NCBI GenBank assembly: GCA_963691705.1
Contig: OY829541.1
Span: 68,667,189 to 68,731,188, forward strand
DNA length: 64,000 nucleotides
Direction: 5' to 3'
Source: Viola odorata
Lineage: Eukaryota; Streptophyta; Magnoliopsida; Malpighiales; Violaceae
Shown here in pieces: positions 53,549 to 64,000 of this stretch. The notes beneath the pieces are model-generated. The model was not told where the DNA came from. It did not search any database and saw only the letters and a list, made by a program, of their open reading frames with translations. Both the position numbers and the translations under genes were made by a program. Within the stretch, counting starts at the first letter, position 1. Each line of letters begins with the position of its first letter.

Positions 53549-55393
53549 GACAAATCTTGGAAATTGGAACTGAACTGCAGCTATGCTCAAGGGAATGAGG
53601 AAATCTATAGGGGTTTTTGTCACGGGATGTAGAAGGGAGGAATTAATCAGTCTCGTGACTTTATGGTCATTATTTATATTTATGATAAGCTTCTGTTTCT
53701 CATGTTTTTGTGTCGTGCGTACCTTCTCCTGCTCATTTATTATTATTATTACTAAGCTCGTGTTGTACCATAACTAATTGTGTAGGCATCCGATTGATAC
53801 TAAAGGGGCTCATCGTATCATGGTTAATTTCTGTTTGTATTGGATTGATATTAAAAAATAAAATGCTCTTAATTATACGTATTAAATTAATAATAAAAAG
53901 TAAAATGATCATAACTATATGTATTTTTGAATTTATTGTATAATGTATAATAATATAAGGACTATTTTATTCGTGTCGGACTGACAGTAAAAAGTAAAAT
54001 GTTCGTAACAGTAAATAGATGAGAAAAATATTTTAAGGTTCTTTAGGTATTAGGATCTCGAAACATTAGTCTATGATATTTTCACACTTTAGTCTCTACC
54101 GTTAAAATTTTCGTCCAAAATCCTTCGGAAAGGAAAAAAAAGATTTTTATATTAAAATATTATTGGAAAAATAAAAATTCAAAAAATTATAAAAATGGAG
54201 ATTTATTTTCGAATGATAATATTTTTTAATAATTGAAAAAAGAATAAAAACAAGAGAGAGTAAGAAATTATAAAAATATATACAAAAATAGGAGAAACTA
54301 AAAATATTAAATAAAAAATTTAAAAATTACATAAAAATGTTCATAAAAAATATAACTAATTGGCTAGCTACTTAGCCTTTTGTAACTTTTTGAATTTTTT
54401 TATATATTTTTACGAATTTTTTATACTTTTATGTAAGTTTTTGAATTTTTTATCTAATATTTTTACTTTCTTCTATTTTTTTATAATTTCTTACTTTCTC
54501 TTGTTTTTATTAGTTTTTTTAATTATTAAAAAATATTATCATAAGAAAATCAATCTGCATTTTTTATAATTTTTTTTTTTATTATATGTTAATAATTTTT
54601 AATAAGATTTTAATATAAAAAATTATTTTTAATGCTCTGTTGAGGTTATGGACGAAAATTTTAAAGATTGAGATTAAAATCTGAAAAGTGAAAAAATATA
54701 AAGAACTAAAATTTAGGGTCTCAAACATCAAAAACTAATATTTCGAGACCTAAATAATCTAGAATATTTTTTTTCCTATGAACTTCTTGTGACACTAAAG
54801 TTTGGATTTGTGCTGCAGAGGGCAGTGGAGCCCTGCAAAGAGGGATGGTTTTCTATTACTTTTACATGCTTGTTTTCTTTCTGTTGGCACATCGAGTTTC
54901 CTTATTGATTGGCATTTGGCATCTATATTCTTTTCAATTTAAGTGATTTCACAATTTTTTCTTAGATAAATTTGTTGATTGAGGTCGAGTAATTTTATTT
55001 TTCCAATTCCATCCAAGACAGAATTTTCAAATTCTAAAAACAGAATTGTGAATTTTAATTTTCACCCTAATGTTACTTACATTAACTCATCTACAGATCA
55101 CTAGTTTTTCACCTAATTTGTCTCTTCTTTCTTTGCAATGGCACCAAAAACATGATAAAACAAGAAGAATCCAACCTCATGCTTTCCCTCCATACCCTTT
55201 ATATTTTCAATTTTAAAGTTTTTTTTCATCTCAAAGACTAGTGAACTAAATAAATCTTCTTGGAATGGGAGCTCATCTAACCTCAACCTGTCCACTCCCT
55301 CAAACACCTTTAAAACCACACCCCCATTTTAACCTAAATCAATTCCATGAAAGGTTATCATTGATCTCTTCAGGAAAAAGATCCGAGTCTGCA
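53549..55393. other. Intergenic region with a foldback element, upstream of the glucanase
   Basis: Mostly very AT-rich. It contains the long inverted repeat listed separately (54021-54776). The right part (about 55.1-55.39 kb) is the promoter and leader of the GH17 gene, with an in-frame upstream ATG at 55265. No other gene is supported. Confidence 0.5.
54021..54776. repeat. Long foldback (inverted-repeat) element
   Basis: Left arm landmarks reappear as reverse complements on the right. GAGAAAAATATTTT/CTCGAAACATTAGT (54021-54070) matches CTCGAAATATTAGT on the opposite strand at about 54733-54746. AAATTTTCGTCC (about 54106) matches GGACGAAAATTT (about 54651). AAAAACAAGAGAGAGTAAGAAATTATAAA (about 54247) matches the right arm near 54480-54505. 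Arms are about 350 bp around a short AT-rich centre near 54380. There is no protein signature; it is likely a Mutator-type or foldback non-autonomous element. Confidence 0.75.
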
Positions 55394-57035
55394 ATGGGGA
55401 AACATGGTTTGAGGATCGGAGAGATGACTAAACTGTGTGGTGTTACTCTTTTCCTCTTCTTTATCCTGGCTCTGTCAGGTAGTTTTCTGCATCAAATCTG
55501 CTGATTAAACTTTCTTTTTCTCATTCACTTTTACAACTCTGAGATGACCATTTTGTTTCGCTTTTTACAGAGGCAGAGATTTCAAGCAGGATTGGTGTAA
55601 ACTACGGACGGGTAGCGAACAACTTGCCATCTCCATACCAATCCATCCAATCCCTGAAATCCATGAAAGCAAGCCTTGTGAAGCTCTACGATGCCAGCCC
55701 TGAAATCCTGAAACTCCTGGCAGGAACCAACATTCACATCTCGATTATGGTCCCAAACAATGAAATCATCAGCATTGCATCCAACCAGACGATAGCAAAC
55801 AGATGGGTTGAAGACAATGTCATCCCCTACTATCCTGATACCATGATACGATTCATTCTTGTCGGTAATGAAGTTCTCAGCTATTTTTCTGACCTAGACA
55901 AGCAGACATGGAATAATCTAGTACCTGCAATGCACAACATTAAGAATTCTATTCGAAAGCACAATATTCAAAACATCAAAATTGGAACCCCATTAGCCAT
56001 GGATGTACTAGAGACAACAACATTTCCACCTTCACATGCAAGGTTTCGGTCTGATGTCTCTCGTACAGTGATACTTCCATTGCTGAAGTTCTTAAATGGT
56101 ACTAGATCATACTTCTTCATTGATGCCTACCCTTATTTCCCATGGTCAGCCAGCACCACCAACACTAGCCTTGACTACGCATTGTTTAAATCAAAACACA
56201 CCCGTACTGATCCGGGCAGCAACTTAGTCTACACAAACCTCTTGGATGAAATGCTTGACTCACTCATTTTTGCCATGACCAAACTTGGATTCCCCCATGT
56301 CAAGCTATCTCTAGCAGAAACTGGCTGGCCACATTCAGGTGACGTAGATCAGCCTGGTGTGAGCATCTACAATGCAGCTACCTACAATCGCAATCTTGCT
56401 AAAAAGATGAGTGCTAGGCGGCCAGTTGGCACACCGGCTCGACCAGGTGTTGTGATTCCGACATTCATTTTCTCTTTGTATGATGAGAACCAAAAGTCTG
56501 GTCCTGGAACAGAGCGGCATTGGGGATTATTGCATGCAAATGGGACACGTGTATATGAAGTTGACTTGACTGGAACGAAGGCAGAGTCAGATTATAAACA
56601 ATTACCTGCACCAATAAATGACCGGTCTTATAGGGGGAACCTGTGGTGCGTAGTGGTGGGAGCAGCCAATATGACAGAGGTGGAAAATGCGTTAACATAC
56701 GCATGCAGTCAAGATGAGAGTGTATGTGAGGCATTGGTGCCTGGAAGGGAATGTTACGAGCCTGTATCTGTCATTTCGCATGCCAATTATGCGTTTAGCT
56801 CGTATTGGGCACGGTTCAGGAACATGGGTGCCAGTTGCTACTTCAATGGACTTTCTGAGCAGACAACAACAAATCCCAGTAAGCTTCATAGAATTCATAG
56901 CATAATTAATAAGAACTTGTTATCTTTAATGAATGCTTGTAATTAATTAGGCATGATACTCAACGATAATGTGGCTTTTATTGTTGGCTTTTCGCAGGTC
57001 ATGGGTCATGCGAGTTCCCCAGTATCACTGTATAA
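55394..57035 (+). CDS. Glucan endo-1,3-beta-glucosidase, GH17 with C-terminal X8 (CBM43) domain
   Basis: Three exons (55394-55478, 55571-56878, 56998-57035) encode 476 aa. Residues 1-30 contain a signal peptide (MTKLCGVTLFLFFILALS). The GH17 barrel starts IGVNYGRVANNLPSP. The likely proton donor is the Glu of ILVGNEVLS (about E129) and the nucleophile the Glu of LSLAETGWPHSGD (about E278). The X8 domain (about 386-472) carries its cysteines in LWCVVVGA, TYACSQ, SVCEAL, GRECYEP, ASCYFNG and GSCEFPS; the last lies in exon 3, so skipping exon 3 would lose it. The enzyme hydrolyses callose in the wall. No GPI tail follows ITV. An in-frame ATG at 55265 would add 43 residues before the signal peptide and is judged less likely. 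Confidence 0.93.
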
Positions 57036-57602
57036 AGAAGGTATAGATTCAGCCAGCAGCCTGAAAACTATCATGTAGAATTGAAGATGATGCAGCAAAA
57101 TCAATCCAATCTCACTTGAGTCTAACTTTTGTTTTTTTCTGAATGAAAATCTTACTTCCTCAGTTGTTAACTTAAAAGTAAGTCATGCAATAGCAAAAAC
57201 TATGTATCCTGTCTTCCAAACAAACAAAACAAAGTTGTGTAATTTGTGATCTATCATTTGTGGTTGAAATTCAAAACCTATGATGAAAAATTCATGTATT
57301 CTATTCCATTTTTTGACAACACAATCCACAAATACTCAACTTAAACTTAGGTGTTAAGAGTACACATCAACCCGTCAACAGCAAGTATGAGACACTCAAC
57401 ATAAGAATATACCATCATTTCATTTCTGAACCTCCGAAAGTTAGAACATATCAATAAACCAGTATTCGTGATGTATCTACTCAATGCCCACATACTCAGG
57501 AACAATGTAGTAAACTGAACCATAACAGAAAATTACCATCTGTTTCTCCTTCGCGCAAAATAAGACAATAATTCCATTTCACTGACAGAGCAATTGTCGC
57601 TC
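57036..57602. other. 3' side of the glucanase gene
   Basis: Probable GH17 3' UTR and AT-rich spacer before the ISY1 pseudogene. Nothing else was recognised. Confidence 0.5.
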
Positions 57603-58322
57603 TTAACGCTGAATGTTAAGCATAACCTTACCTTCACTCTGCTCCATCCTCAACTCCTCAGCTGGCATATTTACTCAACAATTTCATCTTCTACTCCACA
57701 AAATGTACAACAAACTCCCTCTGTTTCTCCTACTCCATCCTCTCCTTCTCCTCCTCCTCCTCCTCGTCAACCAGCAATCCTCTCCTCACCATACCCTCCA
57801 CACTCTCCATCAGCATTTTCCTCTTCAGCAGGCTCCTCATCATCCCTATACCCATAGTAACTCGCATCAATTCTTTTATAAATACCAAACCTCGTCTTCC
57901 TCTTCCTCAACTCCTGCGGCTTCTCAAAGCTCTTTCACTCCAGAAAGATTTTTAGCCTCGTCAAAATACCTGTACCCGAGCCCTCGTCCTCTAGAGTTGG
58001 TACGTCCACGATATTACCATCTGAACAAGTCATCCTCACCACATGTCTCGTGTAATTAAAGTCGCCGATCAACAATCCGCCGTTCCCAATGAACTCTCAC
58101 GCATAACAGCTTGTTTCTCTCGTCGTTAGTCGCCGAGACGGTGTTTCCCTAGTTTACGGCTAATCTCTCGCGTGATCTGCTGCCGCCACTTGTCTGCTTC
58201 GGCCAGGTCGCAGCACTCTGAAGCAAGCTAAGGGGGCGCCGTTCTTTAGGCTTCTTATTCTTCTCCTCAGCTTTGAATGATTTTAAGCCGATTGAGCACC
58301 GACTTCGCTTCCTATTCGTTAC
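57603..58322 (-). pseudogene. Pseudogene of pre-mRNA-splicing factor ISY1
   Basis: On the minus strand, fragments of ISY1 occur in order but in different frames with stops: KSVLNRL, AEEKNKKPKERR, ASECCDLAEADKWRQQITRE, then NYTRH, DGNIVDVP and KRIDASYYGYRDDEEPAEE-like pieces (partly shifted), then EKQREFVVH, KLLSKYAS and finally MLNIQR before a stop at 57603. ISY1 is a roughly 300-aa component of the spliceosome NineTeen complex. The remnant spans about 720 bp, is intronless and shortened in the acidic C-terminal part, and has lost its start codon. It cannot encode a functional protein. Whether it arose by retroposition cannot be told without the parent gene. Confidence 0.8.
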
Positions 58323-58475
58323 ACTTTCGTCCCTGAGGTTTTTTTTCAGTTCAACGTTAATCCCTTAAGTTTTTCTATTAAAATTCTACCAATATATGTT
58401 TGATTGTCAAAATCTAAGTATGTTTGATTGTTTTTTTCCATCTAGATTTGTGAATTTTGTAATAAATATGTTATA

Positions 58476-58710
58476 CTCCCTCTGGATCATATTAATTGTC
58501 CACTTTCACTGTTCATGCATACATTTGAGGAGGCCGGATGACGCACTATTTGACCTCAAAAACTTTCGAATTTTTTCTCGAACGTAGGTTAAGGATTAAC
58601 GTACGTTAAAAAAAAGTACGAATTTTTTGGGGGTAATATAATGAATCATTCGATTTTTTCAAAATGTGTGCACAAACAGTAAAGTATCAGTTAATATGGT
58701 CCGGAGGGAG
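58476..58710. mobile_element. Stowaway-like MITE, copy 3
   Basis: A 235-bp element beginning CTCCCTCTGGATCATATTAA and ending TTAATATGGTCCGGAGGGAG: long imperfect terminal inverted repeats flanked by TA on each side (58474-58475 and 58711-58712). Inner parts also mirror (CACTGTT near the left, AACAGT near the right). It lies between the ISY1 pseudogene and the acyl-activating enzyme gene. Confidence 0.85.
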
Positions 58711-59193
58711 TATTAAATACTACTATTTTGTCATTAGATAACCGTTAAAAGTATTTATCACCACACTCGAGACTTGAGAGTACGTATCTTTTTTTCTTTT
58801 TTTTTTTGGTGCTAAATATCTTTTTTCAAATCTATCTTGGAAAAAACAAACATCCAAAGTTGCCATACTTTTTTTCTTCAGTGTACTTTTCAAAACCTCC
58901 AAAAGTTACAAACAGAGCACAATTCTTTGATTTTTTGAAAGGATTGAAACTGGCGTTGTGTGATTATCATCGATGTCACCAGCAAACAACCCAACCTAGT
59001 ACAAAAGTTAGTACAAAGACGGCAAAATTCTTGAAACTGGCGTATGGTTATCATCAATGTCATCAGCAAACAACCAAACCCGGCCATTAAATTCAAACAT
59101 TGATTTCTGGTTTTTGTTCATTTTTTTTGGTGTCCTTCTTCTCCATATAAGTCGCCTCGAAGATCTCACCTCTCGTCTGCTCTAGCAAACAAA
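58711..59193. other. Promoter and leader of the acyl-activating enzyme gene
   Basis: Contains a short diverged direct repeat (TGATTATCATCGATGTCACCAGCAAACAAC and GGTTATCATCAATGTCATCAGCAAACAAC-like blocks near 58961 and 59046, about 85 bp apart). It continues into the 5' leader (CATATAAGTCG near 59143). No gene is seen. Confidence 0.5.
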
Positions 59194-62100
59194 ATGGCTA
59201 TCACTTCTTCTTCTTCTTCTTTCTCGGCTTCAAGGGTTGTGTTTAGCTACGGCGCTGATCACTCTCACTCTTTCCAGCTCCTGTTTGGTCCCTATCGCTT
59301 ACAGAGCTCTAAAGCTTTTGCTGGACAGTGGAACCGACTGACCTTAAGTAATCGTTTCCGCGTCTATTCCGAGACCAAGGTAATTTAATTTATGGGTGCT
59401 TCTCTTTTTATGGATTATTTTTCTGCCCAGCATGCTTATCGCGGTTGTTATTGCCTGGTAGCTACTTTCTACGAAGTAGGGAGGTCAAGGTCTTGGTTTG
59501 AGTCTCCTTGTTTACTTTCTACATGCATGACCCTGTTTGTCTATTGAACTTTCTGAACTAGATGAAGAATTAGCAGTTTTACTTTGTTGAATTTATTTGT
59601 TTACTTTAAAGCTTTCTGGCACGAGTACTAAGGTATGTCCTTGTTCAAAATATTGGTTTTCAGACTGTAGAAAACAAGATAAGAAAATGTTCACCTTACT
59701 TGGAAAGAGCATTGGATTCAGACAATGGTATGTCAGCTGCCTCTGATGAATGGAAAGCACTTCCTGACATTTGGAGATCTTCAGCTGAGAAATATGGTGA
59801 TCAGATTGCGCTGGTTGACCCACATCACGATCCTCCTACAAGTCTAACATATAAAGAGGTCAGTTGCCAGTTTTATTTAATTATTTTCTGATTGAATTAT
59901 CTACTAGAGAAGCATGTAAAGTAACTTTGAGAGAACAACAACACCATGTTATGTTCTTTCCTATGCAAGTGATTTTATTTTATTTTGATATATTGGCTGT
60001 TTCGGGTTTTGCTGCTGTTTTATGCTTACCCACCAAACCATCCTTAAGATATTGTTCTTTCATTGTTCATGGTTTTGCAATTTTCATTGCACTCTAAATG
60101 ATCATATGAAAAACAAAAATATCGTCTTCCAGTAGATGTTTTCTCATCCAATCTTGCTTGTTTCTTCTAAATTGCAGATCAAACAGGAAATTTTAAACTT
60201 TTCTGAAGGTCTAAGAGTTATTGGAGTACAACCAGATGAGAAACTTGCACTATTTGCTGATAATTCATGTCGGTGGCTTATTGCAGATCAAGGTAGATGA
60301 CAGTTTTTGGATTTTCTCTATCACCTTGCTGAATACTGTCAGTTTGTACCCGCGTATGTGTTTGAATTTCAGTTTTTTTCGGGGCATGTATGTTGCCTCA
60401 ATAGATCTTTTTTAATTGGCAGCTATCGTTGTTCAGTGATTAACATTTTACAGGAGAATGCATTGTCAAAGTTATCTGGTCGTTTTGTTTTTCTGTCTTC
60501 CGAATATCTCTTTCTGAGAAAAAAAGAAATAGATTATTTATATTGCTGTTGTTAACAGCCTAATGCAATTGTTGAACACCTTTCTTAGATCTATAATTTC
60601 AAAAGCCATTTTGAACCCTGTCTAAGGCAAAGCAACCAATCTCTTATTATTCTAGATTTCCTTGTTGATGCCAACAATGGGCTATCCACTATAGTCCTAT
60701 CATCCATGTTACGCTTATAGGTTTCGAATCTATTTCAGCTGGTCTGACTATGGAAGTGATGTAGATGCTGATTTACTATGCCCTTGACGACAATATTGTT
60801 ATTTTTTTAAACCATTTAGCAGTATTGCTGTATGGTGATATTACTTTCCAATTGCTATGTATTTTTTATGGATTTTGAAATTCATTTTGTGTATTATTTA
60901 TTGTAGGTATCATGGCCATGGGAGCAATCAACGTGGTGAGAGGATCAAGATCATCTGTTGAAGAGCTATTACAGATATACAATCACTCTGAAAGGTTTGG
61001 GAAAAAAAGTCTGTTTTATTGAATGTTCCTTGTTGTCCTAAGCATTAAACTGCTACTAGATTATGTTCCAGGGAAAATATTTACTTCAAATCAATTCATG
61101 AAGTAGCCATGAAGTCCTTATTACCATTAAAACTTTTGTACAGAAGAAATCCTAAGTCGTCTAAGTTGAATGCTCTGAATCCAGAAATTATTGCAAATAA
61201 ACATTGACCGAGAGAATGAGAGGAACTTTCCTAGAAAAGGCTGTATGAAACAGTATTTTTATATAATTTTTTAGTAATGATACTTACAAAAATAGTTTAG
61301 TTTTCACTGGTCTCAAGGGGTGTACGCTGGAGCATTAGAAACCTTCAGGTCCTGTACGCATACCTAGTATCTGTTGATTGTATTGATGGAACAATATTTG
61401 GATTTCTTTGGTGTTGGAATTGTTACTTCTGATTTTCATAAAAGTTTCATTAAATGGATTCCTTTCATATTGAGCCTGAATGGCATTAGTGGAATTGCTG
61501 ATATTATCATTATTACTACAGTGTTGCACTTGCAGTGGACAATCCTGAATTGTTCAATCGAATTGCAGAAACACTTTGTTCGGAGGCAGCTCTCAAGTTT
61601 GTTGTCCTTCTATGGGGAGAGAAATCAAACTTGGCTGTTGATGGAATGGAGCAGATTCCTGTTTTTAGTTACAGGGAGATAATCAATCTGGGACAAGAGA
61701 GCCGTAGAGCTTTGTTAAATTCTGATGATGCTGGTAAGCTTATTCACGCACGAAGAGACACAGACACACTAATCAAACTTCCTCTAAGATTTGAGTGTCC
61801 TTGATATAGTATAAACTAAAACCCGAGAAAATGAAACTGAATTTTGTTACTTTTCTTTCATAGTCAGCTTACAATTTGATAAATTGATTGCAGGGAGAAA
61901 CTATAAATGTGAAACAATCAGATCTGATGATGTTGCTACGCTCATGTACACCAGTGGGACTACTGGAAACCCAAAAGGTGTTATGCTTACGCACAAGAAT
62001 CTGCTGCACCAGGTTTACTTATTCTCTCTCTTTCTTGGATTGGGAAAATGATAGTAGTAAATTTTTTGTTATCGCTTCATCTGCTATTCTCCTGCTTCAT

Positions 62101-64000
62101 GATGAAGGCAATACTTGTTAACTTATTGCTGAGACCATTTCCAGTGTCAATTATTTTCCAGGTAAATAATTTGTGGGACACAGTACCTTGTGGACCTGGT
62201 GATAGATTCGTAAGCATGCTTCCATCATGGCATGCATATGAGCGTGCTTGTGAGTATTACACACTTTCCCGGGGAATCGAACAAGTTTACACAACTGTGA
62301 GAAACTTAAAGGTAATGATTATCTAATTGATGGTTTTGTATTGGTTGTTAAGAAATAGAGTAATGATGCATCATCCTATTGATTGTTATCAGTTACTAGA
62401 TATCTATTAACAGCATTGGGTCGTTGACAAAGTTGTGTTTAATTTCTCCCTCTCTTTTTCTCCTTTTCAATTGATAGGATGATTTGCGGCACTATCAACC
62501 CCATTACGTGATCTCAGTTCCTTTAGTATATGAGACACTTTACAGGTCTGATCTTTTTCAGGGAATTATGTAAATCCAAATATATTGTCAGTTGGATTGA
62601 TGTGTTTTTCCTCATCATAATCCTTTGCTGTGAAGATTCAAAGTTCTTTCTATTTTATGCACAGTGGGATACAAAACCAGTTGTCTTCAAGCTCCACTCT
62701 ACGTAAGCTTGCTGCATTTACTTTCTTAAGGGCCAGCTTGGCATACATGGAGTTCAAGAGAATTTATGAGGTTTGGACCTGACAATTATTCCCTTTTAAT
62801 TGTTTAAGCTACAAGCTGATTCTTGTAGGCAGTTACATTGAAATTTACCGGACTCCAATTATAGTATGTCCCATGTGTTCATTGATTCGCAAAACACTTT
62901 TTTTGTTTCTTTTATTCCCAGCCTAGATATCTATTACAAATGTGCGCAAGGTGTTGTTTGCTACCTAATGAGTCATTGATTTGTTATTATGATTGATTCA
63001 CTGCTCTTTGGTATGCCTGAGACCGTAAGAAATTTACCAGACTCCAATTGTAGTATGTCCCATGTGTTCATTGATTCGCAAAACACTTTTTTGTTTCTTT
63101 TATTCCCAGCCTAGATCTCTATTACAAATGTGTGCAAGGTGTTGTTTGCTACCTAATGAGTCATTGATTTGTTATTATGATTGATTCACTGCTCTTTGGT
63201 ATGCCTGAGACCATAAGCCAAACTCGTTTGGTATCCAGTTATTGTTGTTCCTGAGTTATTAAGGACCTCATGATTCTTGCATCTTTAACTGCTCCTGTTC
63301 CTGTCATAAAATTTGCTCAAGCACACTTACACGCTTATTAAGTTTATTAGTAAATTGAGTCCCCTAACCTTATCAGATCATCAACAGGCTTATTAAGAGC
63401 ACTGACTGGTTGTTCTTGCTCTTTCCAACAATAGAAACACTTGTTGCATGTCCAATATTTAGGCCTACTTTGATGCCTTTAAGTCTTTAGGATAACGATA
63501 CTATTTTCCTTTGGATTGAAACGATAAAATTGTTATCATGATGTTGCTAAATCAAATTCTAATGTTTTATGAGATCTATCTTCCACTCAACATGCTGCTT
63601 TTACCGATTTCAATTCCAATAACAGGGAACTTGCCTTACGAAGAGTCGAGAGAAACCATCTTATTTTGTTTCTCTGATGGAGTGGTTATGGGCAAGAGCC
63701 ATTGCGGCAATACTGTTGCCAGTGCATATGTTGGCTACAAAGCTTGTTTACAGTAAAATTCGCTCTGCTATTGGAATAAGCAAGGTTTTGTTTCTCATGC
63801 ATAAATTAGTCTTTTAGTGGACTCCATTTATCTATTGTCTGTATTGGCCATAACTTTTTTTTGGTACCAATTAGCTAAACTATTGATGTCACTTCTACCT
63901 GGCAGGCTGGCATAAGTGGTGGTGGCAGTTTACCTTCACACGTGGACAAGTTCTTTGAGGTTGGATGTTATCGCCTTTGTCTGTTTATGACTAGACTGCA
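59194..64000 (+). CDS. AAE15/16: Plastid long-chain acyl-[ACP] ligase, acyl-activating enzyme 15/16 type (3' end outside window)
   Basis: Eleven exons are visible (59194-59379, 59664-59858, 60178-60292, 60907-60994, 61522-61733, 61894-62012, 62162-62311, 62478-62545, 62665-62770, 63626-63784, 63906-63959), giving the first 484 of about 720 aa. Residues 1-60 are Ser-rich ([17 protein letters not shown]), a likely chloroplast transit peptide. The AMP-binding signature [11 protein letters not shown] sits at about 284-294, followed by [47 protein letters not shown] and [18 protein letters not shown]. These match AAE15/AAE16, which activate free fatty acids to acyl-ACP in the plastid for re-elongation. 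The rest of the AMP-binding enzyme domain lies beyond the edge. Intron 9 has an internal tandem duplication. Confidence 0.93.
62841..63217. repeat. Tandem duplication inside intron 9 of the acyl-activating enzyme gene
   Basis: AAATTTACCGGACTCCAATT... (62841-63029, 189 bp) is repeated immediately as AAATTTACCAGACTCCAATT... (63030-63217, 188 bp). I count only a handful of differences (for example ACCGG/ACCAG, ATATCT/ATCTCT, GTGCGC/GTGTGC, CCGTAAG/CCATAAG, one T fewer in a T run). It is fully intronic. Confidence 0.95.

Noticed and set aside
54360..54569. Phe/Tyr-rich 69-aa frame
   Set aside because: It is an AT-rich frame inside the right arm of the foldback element.
57594..58059. Pro/Ser-rich plus-strand frames
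   Set aside because: They run antisense to the ISY1 pseudogene and have no domain of their own.

Overview
This window is nuclear DNA from a flowering plant, most likely a eudicot. The genes have many GT-AG introns, the intergenic DNA is AT-rich, and the products are plant-specific: an auxin receptor F-box protein, the seed regulator FUSCA3, an F-box/FBD protein, a DYW-type PPR protein, a NET/KIP1-like protein and a plastid acyl-activating enzyme. I could not place the species. Exon boundaries were worked out by hand from splice sites, unbroken reading phase and recalled family sequence; no alignment was run.

Layout. 1-2531: no assignable gene. 2532-5318 (-): AFB2-type auxin receptor with a miR393 target site. 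5.3-14 kb: gene-poor, holding a TA-flanked MITE (about 6.6 kb) and a roughly 281-bp tandem duplication (about 13 kb). 14061-14612 (-): acidic CHZ1-like histone chaperone. 15.0-21.0 kb (-): tandem F-box/FBD pair, the downstream copy a pseudogene with a 733-bp insertion and the upstream copy intact (502 aa). 22038-24456 (+): 5' part of a Copia retrotransposon (LTR, primer-binding site, long hairpin-rich leader, truncated gag). 26018-29978 (+): LCB2 subunit of serine palmitoyltransferase. 33849-36957 (+): FUS3. 38371-42288 (+): V-ATPase subunit C. 43702-46345 (-): mitochondrial phosphate carrier. 48582-49597 (+): small NET-like protein. 50208-52454 (-): PPR-DYW gene with a frameshift. 53183-53548 (-): small secreted, arabinogalactan-like protein. 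55394-57035 (+): GH17 beta-1,3-glucanase with X8 domain. 57603-58322 (-): degraded ISY1 splicing-factor pseudogene. 59194 to the right edge (+): plastid acyl-ACP ligase (AAE15/16 type), cut by the window end.

The genes do not form a pathway. From memory, AFB2, FUS3 and the closest Arabidopsis PPR-DYW homologue lie close together on chromosome 3, so part of the order looks like conserved microsynteny. The most unusual features are: the Copia leader, with a 139-bp tandem repeat made almost entirely of hairpins and hairpins that share a loop but not a stem; GC-AG introns in LCB2 and VHA-C; perfect RY palindromes in the FUS3 promoter and first intron; a 755-bp foldback near 54.4 kb; a NET-like protein without its tryptophan signature; and a PPR-DYW gene with both a frameshift and altered deaminase residues.
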